Below, piece after piece: positions 24,608-33,202 of a DNA stretch of 51,195 nt; within the stretch, counting starts at the first letter, position 1; every line of letters begins with the position of its first letter. A program made the position numbers and the translations under genes. This DNA is from Actinomycetes bacterium (GTDB taxonomy: Bacteria > Actinomycetota > Thermoleophilia > BMS3ABIN01), in the NCBI GenBank assembly GCA_021790115.1, contig JAJYIM010000010.1, positions 1 to 51,195 of the forward strand, in the 5' to 3' direction. The notes beneath the pieces were generated by a model, which made no database searches, was not told the origin of the DNA, and saw only the letters and a list, made by a program, of their open reading frames with translations.

Positions 24608-27481
24608 ATGGGGCTTTGCCCGCTAGTCAAGAAAAGCCTGGCTGTAATGGCTTTCCTGTTCCTGGTATCATTTTCGTTGACAACAAGTCTGCTTCTTGCT
24701 TCAAAAAGCCCTTCGGCTTCCGTTTTGCTTCCTCAGGGAAAGTCCGCCATTGCGATGGAGGGAATGGATAAAGGGGAGCTGCCTGCCGGCGCGCCGGTGA
24801 AGCTGGCCGTAATATTATCATTGCGAAACCAGCAGGGCCTGGATGACCTGATCAGCGCCCAAAATACTCCCGGCTCGCCCTCTTACCGTAAATTTCTTAC
24901 CCCGCAGCAGTTTCTTGCCGCCTACGGCCCCAGCCAGTCCGATTACGACTCCGTGGCCGCCTTCCTGGCCGGAAACGGCTTTGCCATTAAGACGACTCCG
25001 GGCCGGCAACTGATAATCGCCCAGGGGACTGCCGCCCAGGCGGAGAATGCGTTTAAAACCCAGCTCCATGTTTTTAACGTTCAAGGCAAACAGGAATACG
25101 CAAATGTGAGCGCGCCGCAAATCCCGGCCCGGCTGGCCGGCGCCGTCAAGGCAGTCCAGGGGCTGGACTCAAAGAAGCTGCACTCAAATCTTAAATCCGG
25201 ACCGGCAGGCAGCTCGGTCTCGGCCCTGACCACACCCCCCGGTTACAGCCCCGCGCAGATCTCAACGGCATATGACTATCCAAACCAGCATGGCTACAGC
25301 GGCAGCGGCAAAACGATTGCGGTGGCCACGGCCGGCGACTTTTACGATTCCGACCTGCAGACTTTTGAAACCCAGTTTGGCTACCAGCCCGCGTCACTGA
25401 ACCGTGTTTGCATTTATGGCGCATGTCCCTCTGTCGATGACCCCGAGACAACCCTGGACGTGGAATGGTCCACTTCCCTGGCTAGCGGCGCCAACGAGCT
25501 TGTCTATATGGTCCCGGCCTACAACGGCGGCGTTTACTCATCAGATCTGACCAATGAATATAACCAGATCGTAACCGACAATACGGCCGATGTGGTCACC
25601 TCCTCGTGGGGAGGATGCGAGGACGCTAACGAGGCTCAGCAAGACGACGGCATTTTTGCCCAGGGGGCCGCCCAGGGTCAGACCTGGCTGATTGCCAGCG
25701 GCGACTATGGCTCCAACTGTGATCCCAAGGGGACTTTTGGCGTTGATTATCCGGCTTCCTCGCCCTATGTCACGGCCATGGGAGGCACCTCCCTTTCATT
25801 GAATAGTTCGGGTGGCATCTTAAGCGAGACCGCCTGGAGCGGTTCGGGAGGCGGAAGTTCAACCATCGAGTGGAGGCCCAACTGGGAGTACGGTTCCCAG
25901 TACTTCACAAGCGGGAAGCGCTGGACGGCAGATATTGCCATGGACGGCGATCCATCCACCGGCATGCCTTATACTTATAATAGCGCCTGGCATCAAGCCG
26001 CGGGCACGAGCATTGACGCCCCCTTCGCCTCAGCCCTGGCGGCGGAGATCGGACAACATGGAAACAACAGGCTGGGCATTTTTGCGGCCAGGATCAATCA
26101 GCTGGCAAACTCATCCGGTCATTCTTCTGTGCTTCACGACATCACCCGGGGGAACAATGGGGCCTACTCGGCGGGCGGCGGCTGGGATCCGCCGACGGGA
26201 TGGGGCAGCCCGGATGGTTATATGCTTCTGCTAAATTATCAACACCTGGTCCCGGCCCGGAACTATTTCTGGACCTGGTATGACGCCACCGCCATGAAAG
26301 ACTGGGTGCTGATGGCCAACCCTCCGGGCTCGGGCAAGAACTTAAACTTTAACCTCTCGATCAGCGGCCGGACCGAGCCCCTGGGCAGCAATTTCGGCCT
26401 GGGCCCGGGCGCGGTTCCACCGGGGAGCTCCCTCACTTCAACCTATCCGGGGGTAATCGGAGGCCCGGTAATGGCAAGCTCGGAAACCGGGGACAAAGCC
26501 ATCGTCAGCCAAAGAAGCCTGCTGGGAAGCTCGTTTGAAGAAGTGCCGGGCACCGACGCCAGCAAGCTGTCAAGCCATTTCTATTGGACCTGGTATGACC
26601 AGCAAAGCCCGGGCATGACCGACTGGGTGCTTGTCGCCAACCCGGGCTCCGACCACACTGGTAATTCCCAAGGCACAGTTTCAGCATTGATCAAGATAGC
26701 CGGCATCCCGGTCTGGTCAGGAAATATCGCCCCCGGGAAAAACGTAACGCCAACTTTCCCCGGAAAGATGGGAGGCCCGGTTGAGGTTACTTCCACAGGG
26801 GGGGACGTGATGGCCTCCCAGCGGGTGCTCTCAAGTTACGGCGCCGCCTTTAACGAGGTGCCGGGCATTCCAGCCGGCGAGCTTTCTGACCGCTACCTTT
26901 GGACCTGGTACGACATGCAAAGCCCGGGCGCCAGGAACTGGGTGCTTGTCGCCAATCCGGGGTCAAATGCGGTTACCGCCCATATCAGGATTGCCGGCGC
27001 TATCCGCTGGAGCGGCACCCTCGCCCCGGGACAAAGCGCCACCCCGACTTTCCCCGGAACGATGGGCGGCCCGGTGGAGGTCTGGACCGATGGCGGCGGC
27101 AAGGTGATTGCCACCCAAAGAAGCATCTTCGGCCCCTCCTTTGAAGAAGTGCCGGGCTTGGCCGCATCGTCAAGCGGCGGCTACTCAGCACTTGCCAGCG
27201 ACTACAACTGGAGCTGGTATGATCAGCAAAGCCCGGGGATGAACAACTGGGTGCTGATCGCCAATCCGGGCAGCTCTCCGGTAAGTGGCGTTACCATCAA
27301 GATCGGCGCCAGGACTGTCTGGGGGCCGCAAACCATCGCCCCCGGGGCCAGAGTCACCCCCACTTTCCCGGCCCAGATGGGCGGCCCGGTTGAGGTAAGC
27401 GCCAGCGGCAATATCGTTGCCTCCCAGCGCGTGCTTTACAACGGCTACTTTAACGAGGTGCTGGGGACGGTGCTACGCTAG
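24608..27481 (+). CDS. Secreted S53 (sedolisin/kumamolisin-type) peptidase with four C-terminal repeats
   Basis: A 957-residue exported protease. A signal-like hydrophobic stretch (about 9-32) is followed by a pro-kumamolisin domain (about 45-185). In the S53 catalytic domain E280 and D284 lie in PETTLDVEW, D366 in LIASGDYGS and S468 in AAGTSIDAPF, the complete Glu-Asp-Ser set with the oxyanion Asp. The calcium site (HDITRGNNG, then GGGWDPPTGWGSPDG) is present. From about residue 553 come four repeats of about 100 residues with FWTWYD, WVLxANPG, PTFPGxMGGPVEV, ASQR and FxEVPG. Start: GGGGAGG lies 5 bases upstream of ATG 24608; an ATG at 24575 is less likely. Confidence 0.92.
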   Translation: MGLCPLVKKSLAVMAFLFLVSFSLTTSLLLASKSPSASVLLPQGKSAIAMEGMDKGELPAGAPVKLAVILSLRNQQGLDDLISAQNTPGSPSYRKFLTPQQFLAAYGPSQSDYDSVAAFLAGNGFAIKTTPGRQLIIAQGTAAQAENAFKTQLHVFNVQGKQEYANVSAPQIPARLAGAVKAVQGLDSKKLHSNLKSGPAGSSVSALTTPPGYSPAQISTAYDYPNQHGYSGSGKTIAVATAGDFYDSDLQTFETQFGYQPASLNRVCIYGACPSVDDPETTLDVEWSTSLASGANELVYMVPAYNGGVYSSDLTNEYNQIVTDNTADVVTSSWGGCEDANEAQQDDGIFAQGAAQGQTWLIASGDYGSNCDPKGTFGVDYPASSPYVTAMGGTSLSLNSSGGILSETAWSGSGGGSSTIEWRPNWEYGSQYFTSGKRWTADIAMDGDPSTGMPYTYNSAWHQAAGTSIDAPFASALAAEIGQHGNNRLGIFAARINQLANSSGHSSVLHDITRGNNGAYSAGGGWDPPTGWGSPDGYMLLLNYQHLVPARNYFWTWYDATAMKDWVLMANPPGSGKNLNFNLSISGRTEPLGSNFGLGPGAVPPGSSLTSTYPGVIGGPVMASSETGDKAIVSQRSLLGSSFEEVPGTDASKLSSHFYWTWYDQQSPGMTDWVLVANPGSDHTGNSQGTVSALIKIAGIPVWSGNIAPGKNVTPTFPGKMGGPVEVTSTGGDVMASQRVLSSYGAAFNEVPGIPAGELSDRYLWTWYDMQSPGARNWVLVANPGSNAVTAHIRIAGAIRWSGTLAPGQSATPTFPGTMGGPVEVWTDGGGKVIATQRSIFGPSFEEVPGLAASSSGGYSALASDYNWSWYDQQSPGMNNWVLIANPGSSPVSGVTIKIGARTVWGPQTIAPGARVTPTFPAQMGGPVEVSASGNIVASQRVLYNGYFNEVLGTVLR

Positions 27482-27669
27482 TAAATGGCGGGCTTTCTTC
27501 GCGCAAACAGGTGGATGGCAGGCTGCTGCACAGGCTGAAAGCCTGTGCCTACCGTCCGTGCGCGGCAGGTAGATGGCAGGCTTGGTAGATGGCAGGCTTT
27601 TAGCCTGCCTCTGGGAGGGTTTATCTACGCACACGCCCCCGTCTGCACAGGCTAAAAGCCCGTGCCTGC
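27482..27669. repeat. REP-like palindrome block with an 86-bp unit (copy 1)
   Basis: The gap after the peptidase gene holds several palindromes built on GCAGGCT/AGCCTGC and GCACAGGCT/AGCCTGTGC, for example 27528-27548. Bases 27584-27669 form an 86-bp unit that recurs at 29863-29948 with only two differences. Inside the unit, two hairpins (GGCAGGCTTTTAGCCTGCC and GCACAGGCTAAAAGCCYGTGC) are linked by a segment that ends in ATCTAC, complementary to the GTAGAT at the left end. This gap of 310 bases holds no gene. Confidence 0.85.
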
Positions 27670-27791
27670 TTTCCTTTCGGCGTGTAAATATGAAAGAGCT
27701 AAAGATGTCCTTCCCGTTGCCGAAAAAGCGTGTGAACGTTAATTCGTTTCAGTTTGCATCAACTCAAATTCTGCGCTCAGGAGGCTTTGCG

Positions 27792-29855
27792 ATGAGGATG
27801 GCAAAAAAGACACAAGGTTCAAAGTCCACTTTTAACACAAAATACGCGACATGGGCGAGCCGGGCCGGCATAGGACAAAAAATTTTTATCGGGCTGGCGG
27901 CGATGGCTTTAATGGCAATGATTATGCTGCCGTCGACGGCATTTGCCGGAACGGCAAACAATTATGCTGCAACCGGTGGCATCTCTGCCGCTATTGGCAA
28001 CATTCAGCCTAATGGCTGGACAAATAGCAACTCTCCGACTATTAGCGCTGATTACTACCTCTACAACGGCGCAGTTGGAACCCCCTCTATCAAACTTGAT
28101 GGAAGCACACTATCTGGCTGCAGCATAACGTCTGCAGTATCCGGTTCCACCACTTCGGGCAGCATTAGCTGTCCGGCCGCCGGTCTTACAGATGGAACCC
28201 ATTTTATCTCGGTCTCAGTTTACGCCGGCGATATAGATTTATTCAATGCCGGCACTATCACATTCGAGGTTGACACAGTCACGCCCGCAGTCACCAACGT
28301 CCTTCCCACCGGAACCATCACGACCACCCTTACTATCATAAGCGCCGACTACTCTGACTCGGGCTCGGGCATCAATACTTCCTCGGCTACAGTAAAGCTT
28401 GACGGAAACACTTTAAACGGCTGCACGGTTACTGCTACCTCGGTCAGCTGTCCGGTTGCGGGACTGGCGCAGGGGTCTCATACGATCTCCGGCTCTGTTT
28501 CAGACAATGCCGGCAACATAACGCCGATAGGCGGATCTTTTACAGTCAGTTCCCCGCCGCAGTCCCCCGGCCTTGGGACCAGCTACTTCTGGACCTGGTA
28601 TGACAATATCGAGAGCGATGACTGGGTGCTTCTGGCTAACCCAAGCACAGCCATCCAGAACCTTACTTACAGCCTTTCAACTGCCGGCAGATCCATGGAC
28701 CTAAGCAAATACTCAGGCGGAGTGGTGCCCCCGGGAGGCAGCATCACCCCTATTTATCCCAACCTGATGGGAGGCCTGGTCAAAGCAACTGCAAGCGGGA
28801 TCGGCGGGGTGGTCTCGCAGCGCATCCTCTGGCCCAAGGGCGGCTCTTCCTTAGAAGAAGTGGTGCCAGGAACAGAGGAGGCAAATCTCTCCGATCATTT
28901 CTGGTGGCCGTGGTATGATCAGCTAAGCAGCGGCTATGCTGACTGGGTGCTGGTGGCCAACCCTTCTTCGACAAATACAGTGCATGTGATTGTCTCCTTT
29001 GCCAACCGGGCAGACGGACAGATGCAAAGCGCAGAGTCTGACATTGCCCCGGGAAAGACCTGGTACCCTGCTTTCCCCGGGAAGATGGGAGGGCCAGTGG
29101 AGGTAAAGGCGTACAAAAAAGGAGGCTCCTGGCCGGCAGACAAAATGAGCGTGGTTGCCTCTCAAAGGGTGCTGTCCGGTTACGGAAAGGGCTTTAATGA
29201 GCTGCCCGGCGTCGCCGACAGCGACCTTAAAAGCAGCTACCTGTGGACCTGGTACGACATGAAGAGCGCCGGCACCAATAACTGGGTCATGATCGCCAAT
29301 CCGCCCACCAACGCAGACGGAAGCCAAAGCGCCCCGATATACTGGGAGATTGACGTTGCCGGAAAGCCGCTTGCCACAGGCGGGCCTCTCGGGGCAGGGG
29401 CAAGCGTTACTCCCACCTTCCCGGGGACAATGGGCGGCCCCCTGGAGGTAAAAACCTACTCAGATAAAAACCAGACTGCCCCGGCAAGATCGATTGCCTC
29501 ACAAAGAAGTATCTGGGGGCCGTCATTCGAGGAAGTGCCCGGCACCGGCATGCTGGCAAAGAACTATAACTGGACCTGGTACGACATGAAGAGCGCTGGA
29601 ATGCAAAACTGGGTGCTTATCGCCAACCCTGACTTAAACAAGCAGGACCCGCCAGTTGCAGCCACGGTAACGATTGACAAGACCACCTACGGGCCCTACA
29701 GCATTGCCCCGGGAGGAAGCGTAACTCCCACCTTCCCCGGCGCAATGGGGGGCCCCGTACAGGTGGCAGCTTCCGCCACCGTGATTGCCTCCCAAAGGGT
29801 CCTTTATAACAGTTACTTTAATGAAGTGGTGGGGACAGAGCCGCCTGTTGCGTAA
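27792..29855 (+). CDS. Secreted protein with Ig-like domains and the same four-repeat array as the S53 peptidase
   Basis: A 687-residue exported protein with no enzyme motif I recognise. After a basic N-terminus and a hydrophobic signal segment ending near STAFAGTAN (about 33-56) come two Ig-like domains (about 57-260). Each has the pattern of a substrate-like KLDGxTLxGC stretch, then ISCPAAGL or VSCPVAGL, then GTHFISVSV or GSHTISGSV. From about residue 265 come four units with FWTWYD, DWVLLANP, PTFPGxMGG, ASQR and FNEVxGT. Start: AGGAGG at 27779-27784 sits 7 bases before ATG 27792. The open frame back to 27573 runs through palindromic repeats and is rejected. The gene lies between two copies of an 86-bp repeat. 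Confidence 0.85.
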   Translation: MRMAKKTQGSKSTFNTKYATWASRAGIGQKIFIGLAAMALMAMIMLPSTAFAGTANNYAATGGISAAIGNIQPNGWTNSNSPTISADYYLYNGAVGTPSIKLDGSTLSGCSITSAVSGSTTSGSISCPAAGLTDGTHFISVSVYAGDIDLFNAGTITFEVDTVTPAVTNVLPTGTITTTLTIISADYSDSGSGINTSSATVKLDGNTLNGCTVTATSVSCPVAGLAQGSHTISGSVSDNAGNITPIGGSFTVSSPPQSPGLGTSYFWTWYDNIESDDWVLLANPSTAIQNLTYSLSTAGRSMDLSKYSGGVVPPGGSITPIYPNLMGGLVKATASGIGGVVSQRILWPKGGSSLEEVVPGTEEANLSDHFWWPWYDQLSSGYADWVLVANPSSTNTVHVIVSFANRADGQMQSAESDIAPGKTWYPAFPGKMGGPVEVKAYKKGGSWPADKMSVVASQRVLSGYGKGFNELPGVADSDLKSSYLWTWYDMKSAGTNNWVMIANPPTNADGSQSAPIYWEIDVAGKPLATGGPLGAGASVTPTFPGTMGGPLEVKTYSDKNQTAPARSIASQRSIWGPSFEEVPGTGMLAKNYNWTWYDMKSAGMQNWVLIANPDLNKQDPPVAATVTIDKTTYGPYSIAPGGSVTPTFPGAMGGPVQVAASATVIASQRVLYNSYFNEVVGTEPPVA

Positions 29856-29862
29856 GCAGGCA

Positions 29863-29948
29863 GGTAGATGGCAGGCTTTTAGCCTGCCTCTGGGAGGGTT
29901 TATCTACGCACTCGCCCCCGTCTGCACAGGCTAAAAGCCTGTGCCTGC
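29863..29948. repeat. REP-like 86-bp unit (copy 2)
   Basis: This unit is in the same orientation as 27584-27669 and differs at two positions. It begins 8 bases after the stop codon of the repeat-domain gene. Together the two copies form direct repeats around that gene. Confidence 0.9.
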
Positions 29949-30057
29949 CGAGTTTAAATCCCGGCCACGGGTAAATAATAAGATTACACGAAGTTCCGCG
30001 CTGCGGGCGTTGTCTTCGAGAAGGTTCTTTTTATTACAAAAAGTAACTGTGGTCAAA

Positions 30058-30831
30058 ATGGCTGGGACAAAGAGCAGACAGGCTGTCATCATCCGCCCGC
30101 CAGAGAGCATCTATCAGACCCAGGGCGAAATTGAGAACGGCAGTTTTCAGGGCTACTGGCATTTTTCGTTCAACGAGTACAACGAGCGCGAATACACTCA
30201 TTTTGGCACCCTCCGCGTTTTCAACGACGACACACTCTCGCCGGGAGCTACCTGGCCCCTTCACCCGCACCGCAACATAGAAGTTGTAACCTACTGCGCC
30301 GGCGGCGAGTTTCGCCACGCCGACGAAAACGGCGCCGGCAGCATTCTCCAGAAAGGATGGGTGCTGCACACAACCGTGGGCCGCGGCATGTGGCACGCGG
30401 AAATCAACAACCGCAGGGACCAGCCAATGAGATTCATCCAAATGTGGTTCATGCCGCGGGAGCATAACCTTGACCCGGCACTGCAAGTACTGAAGGTGGA
30501 CAAAGACCGGCGCCGTAACAACTTGCTGCCGCTTGTCTCAAACGACCACAGGCAAGCGCTCCCGATTGCTTCTGATGCGCATGTTTATTCTTCCTTCCTG
30601 GAAAGCGGGCGCCAGGTAGGCCACGAGCTGGGAGTGGGCCGGGGCGCGTACATCTACGTGCTGGAGGGCGGACCGGTCAGGCTCAACGATCACGCCATTC
30701 CCGAACTGGGCGCAGCCAAGGTTATCGGCGGCCTGGACGTCAGGCTGGAAGCAGAAAATGACGCGGAGCTGCTGCTGGTGGGCGTGCCGCTGGCGGTGGG
30801 TCATCACTACGGGCATGAAAGCCCGTATTAA
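30058..30831 (+). CDS. Pirin family protein
   Basis: A 257-residue bicupin. The N-terminal cupin has the metal-binding His pair in PLHPHRNIEVVTY and a second His/Glu region in GEFRHADENG. QMWFMPREHNLDP links to the second cupin. Pirins bind iron; some oxidise quercetin and others act as regulators, and sequence alone does not tell which. I start at ATG 30058 (MAGTKSR). The open frame reaches back to 29941 but that part overlaps the palindromic repeat. The ribosome binding site is weak, so the start is uncertain. It converges on ispH. Confidence 0.88.
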   Translation: MAGTKSRQAVIIRPPESIYQTQGEIENGSFQGYWHFSFNEYNEREYTHFGTLRVFNDDTLSPGATWPLHPHRNIEVVTYCAGGEFRHADENGAGSILQKGWVLHTTVGRGMWHAEINNRRDQPMRFIQMWFMPREHNLDPALQVLKVDKDRRRNNLLPLVSNDHRQALPIASDAHVYSSFLESGRQVGHELGVGRGAYIYVLEGGPVRLNDHAIPELGAAKVIGGLDVRLEAENDAELLLVGVPLAVGHHYGHESPY

Positions 30832-30876
30832 AAGGCAAGTTCGCAAACGGTGAAGAAAATCCGCTATCGAAATTTG

Positions 30877-31734
30877 TCAGCGGCCATTGTTCGTTTGGCG
30901 TTCGAAATTCGTAATTTGCAATTTCGCCGCCTCCATCTGCTCCGGCGGCGTGGAGGCGCCGGCAGTAATGGCCACCGTGCCGGCTTCCTCAAACCACCCG
31001 GCCTCCAGCTCGCCAACTTCCTCGATGTGAAAGGTGCGGGCCTGAACTTCACGGCACAATTTTGCCAGTCTGGTTGTATTGGCGCTGTTGCGGCCCCCGA
31101 TCACAATCACAGCATCAGCCCGGCGCGCCAGTCCCAGCGCTTCCTCCTGGCATTTCTGGGTGGCGTTGCACATGGTGTTGTAGACCAACAGCTCGCGGCA
31201 GGCGGGCGATAGCCGCCCCACCAGCGCCGACAAGTTGGCACTCGCCTGGGTAGTCTGCACCACCACGCCGACCCTCTTGCCGTGCACCCGGGCCAGATCC
31301 AGCTCCTCCGCCTTTTCCACCACGACAGCTCCCGCTCCGGCATTGGCGATCAGCGCCACCACCTCGGGATGCTCGTGCTCACCGAGAACCACCGGCAGAT
31401 ACCCCTGCTCCTTGAAGGACGACGCCTTCTGCTGGGCCACCTTCACATAGGGGCAGGTAGCGTCGACAACCCTAAGCCCGCGCGCCTCGGCGTCTGCAGC
31501 CACCTGCGGCGTAACCCCATGCGTCCTGAAGATGATCGTGCCGGCGGCGCCGGCCAGCGTCTCCACGCAAGACACGCCTGCGGCTGCCAGTTCCTTGACC
31601 ACCCCGGGATTGTGGATGATCGGCCCCAGCGTATGGACAGGGCCATCAGATGCCAAGGCTGCCTGATGGGCGATTTTAAGCGCCCGCTGCACCCCGTAAC
31701 AGTAGCCGCCGCGCTTGGAAACCAATATCTTCAT
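30877..31734 (-). CDS. ispH: 4-Hydroxy-3-methylbut-2-enyl diphosphate reductase
   Basis: IspH (LytB) makes isopentenyl and dimethylallyl diphosphate in the last step of the methylerythritol phosphate pathway, using a [4Fe-4S] cluster. The 285-residue product has the three cluster cysteines in GGYCYGVQ, DATCPYVK and TMCNATQK. Substrate residues are in TLGPIIHNPGVV, RTHGV and GEHEHPEV. The start lies 13 bases from a predicted transcription start. The last dozen residues (KLQITNFERQTNNGR) are encoded by a 7-bp-periodic stretch and are probably not functional. Confidence 0.96.
   Translation of the reverse strand: MKILVSKRGGYCYGVQRALKIAHQAALASDGPVHTLGPIIHNPGVVKELAAAGVSCVETLAGAAGTIIFRTHGVTPQVAADAEARGLRVVDATCPYVKVAQQKASSFKEQGYLPVVLGEHEHPEVVALIANAGAGAVVVEKAEELDLARVHGKRVGVVVQTTQASANLSALVGRLSPACRELLVYNTMCNATQKCQEEALGLARRADAVIVIGGRNSANTTRLAKLCREVQARTFHIEEVGELEAGWFEEAGTVAITAGASTPPEQMEAAKLQITNFERQTNNGR
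30899..30928. repeat. AAATTNN-type heptamer stretch in the 3' end of ispH
   Basis: On the minus strand the bases run AAATTGC, AAATTAC, GAATTTC, GAACGCC with a 7-bp period. It encodes LQITNFERQ at the IspH C-terminus. I recall ITNYELR-like peptides from such repeats as a recurrent oddity in bacterial ORF sets. Confidence 0.5.
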
Positions 31735-31747
31735 AGTTCCGAGTTCC
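31735..31747. repeat. Two-unit heptamer leader of ispH
   Basis: On the minus strand GGGAACTCGGAACT directly precedes the ispH ATG. It is the same unit as the der array. It coincides with the predicted start of the mRNA. Confidence 0.65.
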
Positions 31748-31753
31748 CTAAAA

Positions 31754-31781
31754 ATTATAACTAATTTTTTCTATTTGTCAA
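31754..31781 (-). promoter_or_regulatory. Sigma-70 promoter of ispH
   Basis: Perfect TTGACA (31776-31781) and TATAAT (31754-31759) boxes are 16 bp apart on the minus strand. The predicted start site gives a leader of about 13 bases. The box spacing, the AAAT after the -35 box and the TTT plus heptamers after the -10 box are shared with the der promoter. Confidence 0.85.
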
Positions 31782-31804
31782 GTTATTTCTTTGATTTTGG
31801 GTTT

Positions 31805-31845
31805 GGTTTTAATCCAGAATCCAGGATCCAATATCCGGTTTTAGA
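31805..31845. repeat. GGATNNN heptamer array after plsC
   Basis: On the minus strand CTAAAACC is followed by GGATATT, GGATCCT, GGATTCT and GGATTAAAACC. The plsC stop codon TAA is in the first word. The opening CTAAAACCGGAYATTGGAT also occurs at 43021-43040 on the plus strand beside the tRNA gene. Confidence 0.7.
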
Positions 31846-32437
31846 GTTTGCTGATCGCCGCCATGATCCGGTTTCCGGCCTCGCGGTAGGCGCGGCCGCG
31901 GGACAGGCCGTCCATGTCAAGGTCCACCGGCTTGCCAACGCTAATTGTGATCCGGGGACGGCCCGGCTTAAGGCCGCGCATGACCCGCTCGTCGCCACGG
32001 ATGCGGACAGGAACCACAGCAACGCCGGGCTCCAGGGCGAGCATGCCCACGCCCGGCTGAGCTTCCCCCAGCGTGCCTTCGCGCTGTCTGGTTCCCTCAG
32101 GGAACATGCCGACGATGTATCCCTGTTTTAACAGCTCGCGGGCGCGGCGGACCGCCTCCCGGTCAGACTCGCCGCGGCGCACCGGGAAGGCGCCGAGTTT
32201 TGTAATCAGCCATCCCAGCCCCGGGACTTTCCAAAGCTCGGCTTTGGCCATCCAGCGAATCTGGCCGGGGAAAGCAATCCCAACCAGGCACGGATCAAGA
32301 TTGCTGGCGTGGCTGGAGGCAATTACCGCCGGGCCCTTGCGGGGCCAGTTCTCAGCGCCGCTGATTTTGATCCTGTAAAAGAAAGTCAGCGGTGTGGTCA
32401 AGATTATGCGGGTGATGGCGTAGACGAATGAAGACAT
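31841..32437 (-). CDS. plsC: 1-Acyl-sn-glycerol-3-phosphate acyltransferase
   Basis: PlsC adds the second acyl chain to lysophosphatidic acid. The 198-residue protein carries the HX4D catalytic motif (SSHASNLDP) and the substrate-binding FPEGTRQREGTL, plus an N-terminal hydrophobic anchor (FVYAITRIILTTPLTFFY). In cmk-plsC-ispH order it follows cmk by 28 bases filled with heptamers. It complements PlsY and GpsA encoded upstream in the same window. Confidence 0.93.
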   Translation of the reverse strand: MSSFVYAITRIILTTPLTFFYRIKISGAENWPRKGPAVIASSHASNLDPCLVGIAFPGQIRWMAKAELWKVPGLGWLITKLGAFPVRRGESDREAVRRARELLKQGYIVGMFPEGTRQREGTLGEAQPGVGMLALEPGVAVVPVRIRGDERVMRGLKPGRPRITISVGKPVDLDMDGLSRGRAYREAGNRIMAAISKL

Positions 32438-32445
32438 AAACCTAT

Positions 32446-32465
32446 AAGTTCCAAGTTCCGAGTTT
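32446..32465. repeat. Heptamer units in the plsC leader
   Basis: On the minus strand AAACTCGGAACTTGGAACTT fills the space between the cmk stop (TAG, 32466) and the plsC start. The unit is the same GGAACTN as at der. Confidence 0.6.
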
Positions 32466-33131
32466 CTATTTTAACTGCTTTTCAATTATCTCAGAAATCT
32501 TGTCAACAACCTGCTCGATTGTCATATTGGTGGTATCAATGATAATGGCGTCATCGGCCGCCTTCAGCGGCGCCAGCTCCCGGCTGGAGTCGTAATCGTC
32601 GCGGGCGGCGATCTCGCGCTCCATCTGCGCCTGAGAGACTTCAACCCCTTTCTGCTGCAGCTCCAGGCGCCGGCGCCGGGAGCGCTCCGGGTTGGAAGCC
32701 GTCAGAAATATCTTGACGTCGGCGCCGGGACAGACAACTGTGCCAATGTCACGGCCATCCATGACTACGTTGCCGCGGGCGGCGATAGCGCGTTGTTTTT
32801 CCACCAGGGCTTCGCGCACGGCGCCCTGCGCCGATACCTCAGAAACCAGAGCGGAGACATCTTGGCTGCGAATTTCATGCGTCACATCACGGCAGCCGGC
32901 AAACACCTGCGGCGAACCGCCGGGGCCGGGCTTAAAACCTATCTCCACATTGCGCGCCAGGGCGCCGAGTTCATCTTCGTCGGCCGGCGCAATCCCCTGC
33001 TCAACAGCCATTAAGGTGACGGCGCGGTACATGGCGCCGGTATCCAGATATGTCCACCCATGGCGGGCGGCAATCAGCCTGGAGATGGTGCTCTTGCCGG
33101 CCCCGGCCGGTCCGTCGATGGCGATAATCAT
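32466..33131 (-). CDS. cmk: Cytidylate kinase
   Basis: Cmk phosphorylates CMP and dCMP. The 221-residue product has the P-loop IAIDGPAGAGKSTISRLIA, the DTGAMYRAVTL segment, MDGRDIGTVVCPGADVKIFL and RRRRLELQQKG. I start it at ATG 33131. The frame extends upstream to 33206 through heptamer DNA (encoding GTRNSEL) and overlaps aroA; that extension is not part of the family. The neighbours aroA, plsC and ispH make the usual string. Confidence 0.95.
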   Translation of the reverse strand: MIIAIDGPAGAGKSTISRLIAARHGWTYLDTGAMYRAVTLMAVEQGIAPADEDELGALARNVEIGFKPGPGGSPQVFAGCRDVTHEIRSQDVSALVSEVSAQGAVREALVEKQRAIAARGNVVMDGRDIGTVVCPGADVKIFLTASNPERSRRRRLELQQKGVEVSQAQMEREIAARDDYDSSRELAPLKAADDAIIIDTTNMTIEQVVDKISEIIEKQLK

Positions 33132-33202
33132 AGTTCTGAGTTCCGAATTCCGGGTTCCGAAAATTTTATCCAGCATCCAGAGTCCGGAGTCCACCATCCG
33201 GG
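33132..33202. repeat. Double heptamer array between aroA and cmk
   Basis: On the minus strand GGATGGT, GGACTCC, GGACTCT, GGATGCT and GGATAAAATTTT are followed by CGGAACCC, GGAATTC, GGAACTC and AGAACT, then the cmk ATG. The first array encodes the end of AroA and its stop codon. It joins the GGATNNN and GGAACTC subfamilies in one gap, in the same order as around ispH. Confidence 0.75.

Noticed and set aside
27573-27791. N-terminal extension of the repeat-domain secreted protein
   Set aside because: It runs through REP-like palindromes, and the signal segment would lie inside the protein. AGGAGG before ATG 27792 fixes the start.
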